From the NCBI GenBank assembly GCA_021613535.1, contig CP075493.1, positions 2,356,001-2,420,000 of the forward strand: a DNA stretch of 64,000 bases. The letters are read 5' to 3'. Position 1 is the first letter of the stretch, and every line of letters begins with the position of its first letter. Position numbers and translations under genes: made by a program. This document shows positions 1-10,268 of the stretch, in pieces. The stretch comes from Adineta vaga (lineage: Eukaryota; Rotifera). The notes under the pieces were generated by a model, which had not been told where the DNA came from, did no database searches, and saw only the letters and a list, made by a program, of their open reading frames with translations.

Positions 1-1232
1 AATGATGTTAATGTTTTACGATGAAGAATTGTTTGTAAACCAGATAGAACATCATAATCAAAATGTGTTAAAATACAAGCATCGACATTTTGTAAACCAC
101 GAATCAAATTCCAGTACGATGGCATTCGACTACAGAAGAAAATGATAATTCTCTCAATGATCAACACTTATTAATTGAATATTCGATTTCAAATTGATTG
201 AGTACATGTGGATATATTTTAGTAGTTTTTCTATATTTACCTGAATCCTCCATTGACTAACACAACAAAACCTCGAATACCAAATAGTGATGCTTCTCCT
301 TGTTGTCCGTACAATATATAAAGATTAGGTTCATCGAATGCAACTAAAATAATTCACGAAATTTCTTATTCAATACTTTATTTTCCAATATTTACTTGTT
401 CCTGAACTAGTTCTTGGTATTAATTTTGAATAGATATCAAAATTAATTGTATCCTTCGTTAAAATTTCAATGAATCGTTCATAAAATCCTTCTCCGAATG
501 TATTTTCTTCATTAATTTCCTTCGATAAATCATCGATATGAATATGTTTTATTTGTTTTTGTTTTAATAATCGTATCCATTGTGGTGAACCGTATGGTAA
601 TATAATTTGTAGATCTTGAATCACAAATGTTGAATTATCTTCAAATAAACTATGTAAATGATCCGAAGTAAATATCGAATCGGCTAAAATAATTCCGCCA
701 TTTGAATCGATCTGTTGACCTAAAACAATTTGTTTAAGAAAAAGAAATTAATTATTTCCAGAATGAAACTAATTCTTACCACAAAAGATTAGTGAAACAT
801 GTGAACAAGAATTGAAATAATCTTTGAGCACATTTAAAACCGTATGAAAATTTGGTAAATAAAGAAATCCAGCAGTTGAACCATTGTCTGTATTTACTAT
901 TTGACGATATTGAGAATCTATTTAAAGGAAAAATAACTCAACGTTTGATGTAAAGAAAAGAAAATGATGATATACCTGTTTGAAATTCATTATTAGAAAT
1001 TAAATTATTAAAAAGTTCTTCGATTTGACTAAATTTATTGTAATTGATTTGTTTCAATGCTTTTTTCAAATAAACGATGATTTCATCACGTTGTTGATTT
1101 GAAATAATATCTCCGAATATTAATAAAAGACCAACAGTAGTTTGTTTCTGTTCGTTATTATCATTCATTATTGTTGCCATTTGATCAATGAACGAACCAA
1201 ATGCAAATGAAGAATCAAAAGTGACAGCTAGA
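1..1232 (-). CDS. MAP1-family protein (MAP1A/B/S, futsch), N-terminal part, partial
   Basis: This is the 5' part of a multi-exon gene that leaves the window on the left. The most N-terminal piece (about 1232-960) reads ...TVGLLLIFGDIIS, like the opening of MAP1 proteins. Later exons (about 343-241 and 134-1) contain LFGIRGFVVLVNGGF, YWNLIRGLQNVDACILTHFD and VLSGLQTIL. These correspond to the conserved MAP1 head region, which is related to the metallo-beta-lactamase fold (family pattern: F-V-N-G-F, W-K-L-I-R-H-L-D, L-T-H). MAP1 proteins bind and stabilise microtubules, mainly in neurons. The C-terminal microtubule-binding part is outside the window. The first exon was not found: the frame upstream of 1232 runs into a probable 3' splice site (TTCTAG), so the start codon may lie further right, or be the ATG at 1180. 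Confidence 0.75.
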
Positions 1233-1763
1233 ACGATTATTGTCAGAAAAAAAGAATATTAAGATACGATCACTTGTTTCTCTTGTCTATTTTTTGTTCT
1301 GTTATGTTTTTTAGAAATAAATGAAAGTATTATCCTACATAGTAAAAACGTTTAGTGAGTCATAAACAATGTTTTTATTGGATAAAAAGAAGCAAACCAA
1401 TAGAGAATAGACCATGAATGTAGAGAAGAAGAAGAGATTTTAATAGTAAATTGAATTACATAAAGAATGTAAAAATCAAATCTAATTAATCGATTAGGCA
1501 AAAACTAAAAATATATTCGTGTTAAATTTGTTGATATTTAGATCGATGTCATAATTCGATAAATAAACTCAACAGATCAATTCTACGACATGTTAAATAT
1601 CGCAGTTATCAATATGTTAGTTAATCTGATCGAATATATTGAGAAACATCGTATTCATAATGTCAAATAGATTGTCATATATCAGAAATTGATTTTTGGC
1701 GCGACATCGTAGTTGCTAATGATAGATTTTTCGTTTATTAAAAAAAAGAAAATTCTAATAAAG
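1180..1763. other. Gap between divergent genes
   Basis: This AT-rich stretch lies between the leftward MAP1-like gene and the rightward small gene at 1764. It probably holds both promoters and the missing first exon of the MAP1-like gene. I see no other gene. Confidence 0.4.
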
Positions 1764-2168
1764 ATGAAGTGTTGTGGAGCAAGTAATAAACTTCATTTAA
1801 AAGAATGTGAATTTCTCAATGCAATTGGTAAAAATGAAGAATTTTTGTAAGTTAAATTCTTTCATCTTGATCTGATTTTTCTCCTTCTTTTTGTGTACAT
1901 AAGAAATATTATTCAACAGTGTAAAAATGATGAAGGTTTAATTGATCCACAAATAGTTATTAAAGAAATGGAAAATTCTCCACATGAAAATATTAAACAG
2001 AATGTTGATGCTGTACGAAAAAAATTAAAGAATTTCTTACCAAACGATAAGAATGATCAAAAACATGTGTTAGAAGAGACTCTTTTAATTAATACACTCA
2101 AAGGTGGAATGCAAGATGCAATTGATAAAGTGAAATCACCGAGAAATAGTTTGAAAAAAGAAACGTAA
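1764..2168 (+). CDS. Small orphan protein, two exons
   Basis: Exon 1 runs from the ATG at 1764 to 1846 and starts MKCCGASNKLHLKEC. A GTAAGT donor at 1847 and an AG ending at 1903 bound an intron of about 57 bases. Exon 2 runs to a TAA at 2166-2168. The product is about 115 residues and lysine/glutamate/asparagine-rich, with predicted helical stretches (VDAVRKKLKNFL, ETLLINTLKGGMQDAIDKV). It has no signal peptide or membrane segment. The N-terminal cysteine pair is the only distinctive feature. I do not recognise a family. The two-exon structure with clean splice sites and an intact frame supports a real gene. Confidence 0.6.
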
Positions 2169-2607
2169 TTGAATGGAAAGTATATTTTTAATTAAAAAAC
2201 AATCATTATGAATATAATTGTTTGATTTGGATAAGAATAAAAGAAACTGTTTTCTTTCAGTATCAATTGAACTTTATAGGAAAAAAACAATAATTTTCTG
2301 ATTCAATTTGATCAACATATGATATTTTCGTCATACTTTCCAGTGCGATATAGCTCGATATTCACTGACTGATAAAAAAATATCGATGGCCGAAATTAAA
2401 ATCAGATTTCTATCGTCTTTTTTTCTTCATGTTTATTAGTAAATGTCGAGACTAAGTTCATATACAAACAACACAAGTTTTTTTTTTCTACAACATAAAC
2501 AAACTACAGAAAGAAAGGAGAATCGCGTATTCTTTCACAAACAGAACATCGCACATACACATATTTTTTAAAAAAAAACCAAACGAAACTCGAACATTAT
2601 GAAAAGT
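2169..2607. other. Convergent 3' intergenic gap
   Basis: This lies between the 3' ends of the small gene (stop at 2168) and CTCF (stop at 2608). It contains AT-rich 3' UTR-like sequence and poly-T tracts near 2470. No gene is seen. Confidence 0.5.
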
Positions 2608-5372
2608 TTAAGTCAATTTTTGTGTTGATGAACGATATTTAATAACATTTTGTTTTCCACCATTATCATCATCATCATCAATAAAATTATCATCATCTTC
2701 GATCATTTCAACAAATGTATCGGCTGTTTCAGTTTCATTTTCATAATCCATATCGTTATCATATTCATCTTTCATATCATAATTAGAATTGTGTAAATAT
2801 TCTCTTTTCGTTATCGATCCATCAAGATATGATAAATCATCATAAGAATTTTTCGACATTGTTCGACGAGCTTTTTGTAATTGACGAGCACGTGGTGTTG
2901 GTTTATTCAAAAGAAAATCATCGGCAGTTTCAAAATCATCATAACCATCTACAAGAAAACAAAATTTCAAAATAGAACGCTTATTTATATGAATTCTTTT
3001 ACGAAAAAAAAGCAAACCTCGTTCAATTTTAACAATCAATGGTGATTGTTCTGCATTTTGATGTTGATTACGAAATTGTATAATTGCCATCTGTTCATCT
3101 TCATCTCGATGATGCATATCCTGTTGTACTTGATTAACTACAATTGATTGTTGTTGTTGTTGTTGTTGTTGCTGTTGTTCATGTTCATCTTCGATTTCTT
3201 CTTCATCAATTATCGTTGCATTTTTCATTGCTTCAGTATCAAATGGATCAATATGATGTACATCATAATGATGTCGTTCAATAGCTCGTGTGTGTGGAAA
3301 TTTATTTCGACATATTGAACAACGATAAACAGTTTCACATCGACGCATTTGTTGTTTTATAGGTGATGTTGATGTTGATGATGAACGTTGCGAATTTTTC
3401 AATGATGATGAAAATGGTCGTTGACGAATAGATAAACCTCCAGCAGGCATTTTTGCATAGATACCACAACGATGAACTTTGGTAACATGTTGACGAAGAT
3501 CACCACGAGTTGCATACATTAATCCACATTCGTTACATTGAAATGTTCGTTCGTCTAAAATATAGAAAAAATTATTTTAAGAAAACTTTCTTCGAAAGAC
3601 AAAACAAAAGCAAAAATAAATGATAGTTTACTAAATAAACTCACCTCTATGTTGAGAATCCATATGATCATCAAGTATATCCTTGGAAAATGTTTTATAT
3701 GTACACAATGAACAACTAAGTTGAACACGTGGTGCAGTGAAATTATTGTTATTAATCGTATTATTATTTATGCCATGATGCATTTTTTTATGTTGATTTA
3801 ATTCAATTCTAAAGAAATGTAAATAGAATAGATAATGAAGATGAATAGATTTCATCACATACGGATCAGCAAATTCTTGATCGCATTTCAAACATGTTAC
3901 AAAATCTTCATCATTGGCATGTTTTTTTAACATATGTTGTTTGAGATCAGCTTTTCGTGTCAAAACCGTTGGACAATATGTGCAATGGAACTTTTGTGCG
4001 TTTGTTTGATGTGTTAACATATGAGCTTTTAAACTGTTGCTTTGTGTAAAACGAAATTTGCAGATCTATTTTTAAAGTCAAAAGATTTCTATTTTGTGAA
4101 AACGATGAGGAGAGATATATCACTTACAGTGCATTGATACGGTCGTTCGCCTAAAATCAAAGAATCAAATTCGAAAAACAAATCAGCTAGAAGATATTCT
4201 ATTACCGGTATGAACGCGTAAATGTCGTTTAAGTTTAAATGTATCCGGACTACAATAAGAACAATGTGGACACGAATATGGTTTTTCCTATAATCGAAAT
4301 AATGAATAGATAAACGAAAAAGATCGAAAAAAACATACGCCTGTATGTGTTCGAATGTGACGTCGAAGTTTACTTAATTCAACAGTTGCATAACCACATT
4401 CTTCACACTTATGTGGTTTTTCAAGCGTATGTCTATGAAAGAAAAGGTATTCATTTGGATAACATATATTACGCGAGAAAATCAGCGAATAATTACTTAT
4501 AACGAACATGACGAATTAATTCGCCACTTGTTGTAAATTTATATTCACAAAATTTACACTAAGGAAAAAGAAATTATTTCAAAATATAATTCAATTAGAA
4601 AAGATTTACTTGGAATGGTTTAATACCAAGATGAGTATTGACATGATTTTGTAATTGTGCTGTTGTTTTAAATGTATTTGAACAATAAGCACCTAGAATT
4701 AAAAATCATGAATTTATTCAACAAGAAAATTTTTATATTGATAAATTTACACTTATGAGGTCGTTCAGTTGAGTGAGACTTCAAATGACGTTGAAGAAGA
4801 TATTTTTTGCCCGTACAATAGTTACTAAAAGAAAAGCTGAATTCATGTATAGAAAATAAATATATGATTTACCAATAAGGACATAAATGTTTTTCATCAC
4901 GGCGAACTTTAATTGGAGTTTTAGTTGAATCACGTGATGTATTATTATTATTATTTCCAACAGAATTAACAATTGGAAGTTTTTTACGATTTGATGTTTC
5001 ACTAAATTCATAAACGGATGGATTACCATCAGGACCAGATGGACTTAAAGTCACATCTACTGGTGTCACAGTTGAAAAATCTTCTTCTTCTTCGTCTTCT
5101 TCAGCATGCCAATCTTCATCTTCATCATGTAATGGTTCACGTTTTGCAGGTCGACCACGACGTCTTTTAACAATCGCACTATTGGTATTATTTTGACTAG
5201 TGTGTCGCTGCTGCTCTTGTTTTATCCGCGCCACCGGCAGTTCGTCGATGTCGTCGTCATCATCGTCGCCCTGGTCGTCTTCGAAAGTACGTTCATCATA
5301 ATTAGGATCATCAGCAAATTTAACATTTAAACTTGATCGGGAACGTGTTGAACGGCGTGTTCGACTTGTCAT
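2608..5372 (-). CDS. CTCF: CTCF, eleven-zinc-finger insulator and architectural protein
   Basis: CTCF binds DNA and organises chromatin loops with cohesin. The gene starts at 5372 ([14 protein letters not shown]) and is split by many short introns. The acidic N-terminal region carries an AT-hook-like RRRGRPAKR. Eleven C2H2 fingers can be read in order: CPYC..H, CAYC..H, CKFC..H, CEEC..H, CPHC..H, CTIC..H, CTYC..H, CLKC..H, CSLC..H, CNEC..H and CSIC..H. Fingers 3-7 follow vertebrate CTCF closely, for example [60 protein letters not shown] and [14 protein letters not shown]. The C-terminal tail is acidic, with poly-Gln and poly-Asp tracts, and ends at 2608. The finger count equals that of CTCF in other animals. 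A duplicate such as CTCFL is less likely given the context. Confidence 0.9.
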
Positions 5373-5959
5373 TTCGAAGATGTTTTAGGTTTTTCTAGTT
5401 GTTTTGTTTATTATAAATGAATTCTTTCGAGAAAATAAAGTAAAGAATGTGGAGCCACTAAAACAACTGGTATAGGGGGCAGCGTGGGGTAACGACGTCA
5501 CTGCTTGTCGAAACAATACAACAGAGGTCATTGTGTGTCCTTCAATAACCAATCACTTGAAAGATTTAAAATGAATTAAAATTTTCAGTAAAGAATATTA
5601 TTTAGATAGGTTCGAATTTAATAATTTCACTTTCCACGAATTTATTCGTATCATTATATTAAATATACAAAGTAGATGTCGCTAACACACACCATAGTTA
5701 TACATATATCAAAAGGTTTATTTAAACGAAGAATGAGATATGTTTCAAAAGTTTGATGTTTATTTGCAATATATATGAAATATGATCTTATAGCAAATGG
5801 TCATTACACACGCACAAGTTGAAAGTAATCTTTTATAATGAGATGTGGATGGATTAGTTCGTTAGAAAAAAGAACAAAAGATTTTATGCTGAACGAGTAA
5901 ACAAGACAAGAAGTTTGAGTATTATTAGAATAGTCTTTGGATCTAGCATGCAAATGTAT
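5373..5959. promoter_or_regulatory. CTCF upstream region
   Basis: This holds the probable CTCF promoter. A locally GC-rich island lies at about 5470-5515, including AGGGGGCAGC at 5474-5483 and a CRE-like ACGACGTCAC at 5492-5501, in otherwise AT-rich DNA. The rest, up to the neighbouring stop at 5960, shows no gene. Confidence 0.45.
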
Positions 5960-6955
5960 TAACTAAAATATGTCGATGATGGTGATTCAGTTGTTGAAAT
6001 AGTTTGAGAAGAAAGAATTGCATTGATCTCTTCTTGAGGTAACGATCCTTTGTATTGACAGCTCAATTCTATACAACAAAACAAAATTGTAAAAAAAACG
6101 TTGATAATATATTATATCTATTTACTCAAATCTGTTTTCATTGTGCTAGGCAGCTTTAATGAATCAGCCAAGGGAATTGCAGTCGAAAGCGATAATCCAT
6201 AGAGTTTTTCTACAATAATATATTGATAACTATTATGATTCGAAGTCAGAATTGTCTGTGACACATGCCCTGATGAAGATGTCCAGTCTGTAGATTGTGA
6301 ATCACTATTTTTAAAATGATCACAAGCTATTAATCGTCGTTGGATACAATTGTTAAATTTTGTAAAAATAGTATCTATTGATTTATGATTTCGTGATGGA
6401 CATGAATTTGAATAATATAAATTAATTTCACCAATTTCATATAAACTAGCATCAGCTAAACGTCGACGACGTCTGGAAGTTGTGCTCGTATTATATGCAT
6501 CAAAAGTGTAGAAATTATTGGCAAAACAACCAAGAAAATTTTTCTCACCGTGATTTCGATATGTCGAAGCACACTGAAATGAAATATTTTCAAATCAAAC
6601 TGATAAAAACATCTAAATACTTACTAAATTAGATAATATCACACTATCAACTATCGTCCCATTTTGCAGTGTCGATGATATATTTTGATATAAAGCTTTC
6701 AGAAGTATTGCTTTGATTTGATAGTCTGCAAAAACAAAAGGTCAATTTATTTCACAGAGTTTCTAAAATGCAGAATTTATGTTTTCACTCACGTTCTCCG
6801 TATCCTTCTTCACTATGATTTGGTATATAGATGGAAATAAGACTTAGTACGATTGTACTTGCAATTAGAAATAAAACGATGCCAAAACAGAGAAGTCCTC
6901 CCAAAGCTATACTTGATGTTAGTCGAGTAATTGTTTCACTGCGATATCCATACAT
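5960..6955 (-). CDS. Orphan type II or signal-anchored membrane protein
   Basis: The reading frame starts at the ATG at 6955 (MYGYRSETITRLTSS) and is interrupted by short introns near 6790-6725, 6620-6575 and 6125-6070. It ends at the TAA at 5960-5962. Residues ~12-40 form one strong hydrophobic helix (LGGLLCFGIVLFLIASTIV). The remainder looks extracellular: N-glycosylation sites (NIS, NGT), several cysteines (CASTY, GCFANN, NSCPS, NNC) and an Arg5 stretch (RRRRR) that could be a furin-type site. I do not recognise the domain. The layout (TM, then a short folded ectodomain) resembles SEA-type proteins, but I could not see the SEA cleavage motif. Confidence 0.6.
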
Positions 6956-7644
6956 GTCTAGATCTATGATTCCAATGTGTCAATATCAATCGAACGTCGT
7001 TTTTCAAATTGTTGTAAAAGTCTTAGACGTATTTTTTAGTCTAATATATACTCTCTCAAATGTGTGATATAGATGTACAGATATAAGGAAATAATAGTGT
7101 CTGGAGGGGCTTTTGTGAGGACGTTAAAGTGATTAGTAATACTTTCAATGTATGAAGATAAATTAACTCATTAAATATATTACCAACTTTCTTCTATATG
7201 AAATTTCAAGAAGACATCATTGATCGAAATAAATTATTCAATATGCTTTTAGCGTTATGGGAATAATTTAAAGCACATAAACAATACGACAATGATTGAT
7301 TTATTGCTTAAATTGATATTATATTTTACGATGTTTGTCACTATTTTTAAGATTGTATCAAGTGTGAAGAACGTATTTTTCTTCTTCTTTCACCGTATCA
7401 TCAAGGTCATCTGTATACGTCTGAATGCGGTTAAAATAAACTGTTTGTTATTATACATACCGAACAATCAAAATCGCAATGAACAATTCATTAAACATAT
7501 TGTATTGTTTTTCCTTTGATCTTTCATGACTAACGCGATTAGTATAATTTTTCTCTCTGATAAATATCAAATTATTTATTGATTTCTTCAACAAAATACA
7601 AAAAAAAGGTTTCTCCTTCACAGGTATAGAAGAATTTCATTGAA
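6956..7644. other. Intergenic gap
   Basis: AT-rich sequence between the 5' end of the orphan membrane protein and the 3' end of the dynamin-like gene. A 75-residue open frame at 7292-7519 has hydrophobic, A/T-driven composition and no splice or homology support. Nothing else is seen. Confidence 0.4.
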
Positions 7645-9887
7645 TTAGTTTTTCTTTGATAAAGACTTTCGAATATCTAATTTTAATTGTTTAATTTCTT
7701 TACGAACTGTTTCAATTTGTTCAATTGTTCTTTTCAATTTTTCTTGTTCATCTTGAACAAATCGACTAAAATATTCGTTTTTTTTTGAAGATAAGAATGA
7801 AATAGAATATGTAAAAAGATACTTACGCATAAGGCATAATTAATTCACGCATTTTACGTTCATTGATATCTAATTCATGTGAAAAATGTTTATGTAATTG
7901 TTCATTTAAATCTAAACGTGTTTTCTCAATTCGATCTTTCATTTCTTGTTTAATAGTTAAACGACGCATTGGTATTAAATATAAACCAAGTATACCAATT
8001 AGACTAGCACCTAATAGACCAGTCCAATCGAATGAAGCTAATGTAGCAAGAGCGCCTATAAGAAAACAAAAGATTAGAAATAAAAATTCACATTTAAATA
8101 ATAAATCAAACCAAGTCCAACAGCTCCAACTTCAATCGCTGCCGTGCCCAACATTGTCGAACGAATCGATGCAGATAGATCATCAGCTTGTGCACCGGTT
8201 GCTGTTTTTTGTTTGTACAAAATCTTAAGAATCTAGATTAGGAAAAAAAGACAAGAGTTCTAGCTAATGATTTACATTTTGACATTGTGTTTGTAATTGA
8301 TTAAGAATCTGTTGACGTGATATTGAAAAATCTGTATCAACTGCTGATGTCCTGTAATTATTTACAGTTTGATTTAATTGTTGTTTTTGTGAACTAATTG
8401 AACTTGTATTAAGATGTTTATTAAGTTGATGAACAGTTCGATTTGATCTTTCTAAAAGCCAATCACATAAATGACTAATACATTGATTAATATCTTGTTC
8501 GATATTTTTATTAACACGATTATTAAATTGAACTTTCAATTCAGATGAACTACTTGAACTAAATAATGTTGGAATAAGACGTGAAATTTGAATATATTCA
8601 AGTAGAAATTCTTCCATATTATCGATCATTCGAAAAAAGATATTATCAATTTTATTCAATTGAAATTTAAAATCATCCAACATTTGTCGACGATATTCAT
8701 CAATATCATTATACAAAACAAAAATTACCTAGAACAAATAGAAAAACGATTGTATTTCGAATAATATCTGTCATCTACTTGTTCATCATCGACAAGAATT
8801 TGTTTTCTTTCATGAACAATAGTTAAATATTTATCGAATATTTTTTCCGCAACACCAAGTGGATTTTCAAGTTTCAATTGAAGTTTAACTTTATCATTTA
8901 ATTCTGTACGTAAATATGTTTGAAGTTCATTGATACCAATTAATTTCAATGCACTTATTGGAAATATAGGCACTGATGAATCATCAAGAACTTGACGAGC
9001 ATTCGTTCGGACATAGTCGATAACTTTTTCTTTGTCTACTGTTTGTTGAATTTGATCGATTTTATTCAAAATGATTAAAACTTTCTTTCGCCATTCATGA
9101 ATACGAACAAGAAATAAACGCTAAATAGATCATTTCTATTGATGAGGAAGAATGTTTTTTTCTATTTGAACTTACTTCACTTTCAGAAAAAGGTCGATCA
9201 ACACTTGTTACAAATAGAATATAATCTGAACGTGGTATGAAATGTTCTGTAAAAGGAAAACAAAGAAATAGTTACAGATATTGATTTGAAACGAACGCCG
9301 ACCTGTTATTTGTTGATGTGTTTGTAGAATTGCATTTGTACCGGGTGTATCAACAATATTCGTTTGTCTTAACAATTCATTCGGTAAATAAATTGATTTA
9401 ATATGATCAGATTCAACAATATCTTGACGTTTTGTTCCATATTTAAGTATATTAATAACGTCAGTTGTCGGTAAAACACCAGTTGGACATACATCTTCTT
9501 TTCCCCCAAGTAATGTATTTATAAATTGTGATTTTCCCGAATTAAATTCTCCGACTACAACAAGTAAAAATATCGAATCGATATTTGTTTGTGCTTCATT
9601 AAGAAGTTGTCTATCTGGTACTGATAAAAGTTTGATGTCAGTTTGAACATTGATCAAAAGATTTTTAATACGTTTAGCAAGTTCATGATGGCTTTGATCC
9701 AATAATGGAAGATTTTGAGTCTGTAGAAAAAGACCGTTTTCTGATCAATAGTTGCTGTTGAATAAACTTTTATTCTACTTACAACATTCGATTCACTCAA
9801 ATGAGACAAACATCTTCGTAGATAAGAATAATAATTCGATCGATATCGAACAATTTGTTGTCGACATAGAGATAAACATACGGACAT
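7645..9887 (-). CDS. FZL/bacterial-type dynamin-like membrane GTPase
   Basis: A large GTPase of the dynamin superfamily, expected to fuse or remodel membranes. The P-loop is GEFNSGKS, G2 lies in GVLPTTDVI, G3 is DTPG and G4 is NKID, all in the first ~190 residues. A helical stalk follows (about 9000-8280). Then comes a paired hydrophobic segment (about 8200-7980: GALATLAS...GLLGASLIGILGLY) and a C-terminal coiled coil (EQEKLKRTIEQIETVRKEI). This order (GTPase, helices, two-helix membrane paddle, coiled coil) and the P-loop context match bacterial BDLPs and plant FZL better than mitofusin or classical dynamin. The gene has several ~50-base introns, for example GTAGAT...TCTAG ending just before 8720, so it is eukaryotic in structure. 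No clear targeting peptide is seen; the N-terminus MSVCLSLCRQQIVRYRSNYY is basic and could be one. Confidence 0.75.
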
Positions 9888-10268
9888 TTTCTTCTTATAT
9901 TATCCGAAAGAAAAACAAAAGAATAGTTTATAATAAAGAAATGTATTTACGAAAGAAGAAAAAAAACAAAATTCTATCAGTTTTATTTGCTATTAATTCA
10001 TTCCACATTATCTATCAAATTCGAATAGAAAAACACATGATATTAGGAAAAGTAGAGAGGAAGATAATTCAGATCACATAATTTTTGTTTCCAACAACGG
10101 CCGGAAAACAAATGAGATCAAGAATGTTTGCATTTTCTCAATAGAGATTATCTGACAGAATGATAATACTACACACTAAAAGAAAACAATAATACATTGT
10201 TGAATGAAATGAAGTCATGAATAAGAATAGTAATACAAGGAAATGAACACGAAAATTGTCTGTATAAT
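9888..10268. other. Intergenic gap upstream of the dynamin-like gene
   Basis: AT-rich sequence between the dynamin-like gene start (9887) and the receptor gene stop (10269). It should contain the promoter of the former and the 3' UTR of the latter. No further gene is seen. Confidence 0.4.

Noticed and set aside
4781-5029. 82-codon minus-strand frame in CTCF
   Set aside because: Alternate frame overlapping the first CTCF exon and its intron.
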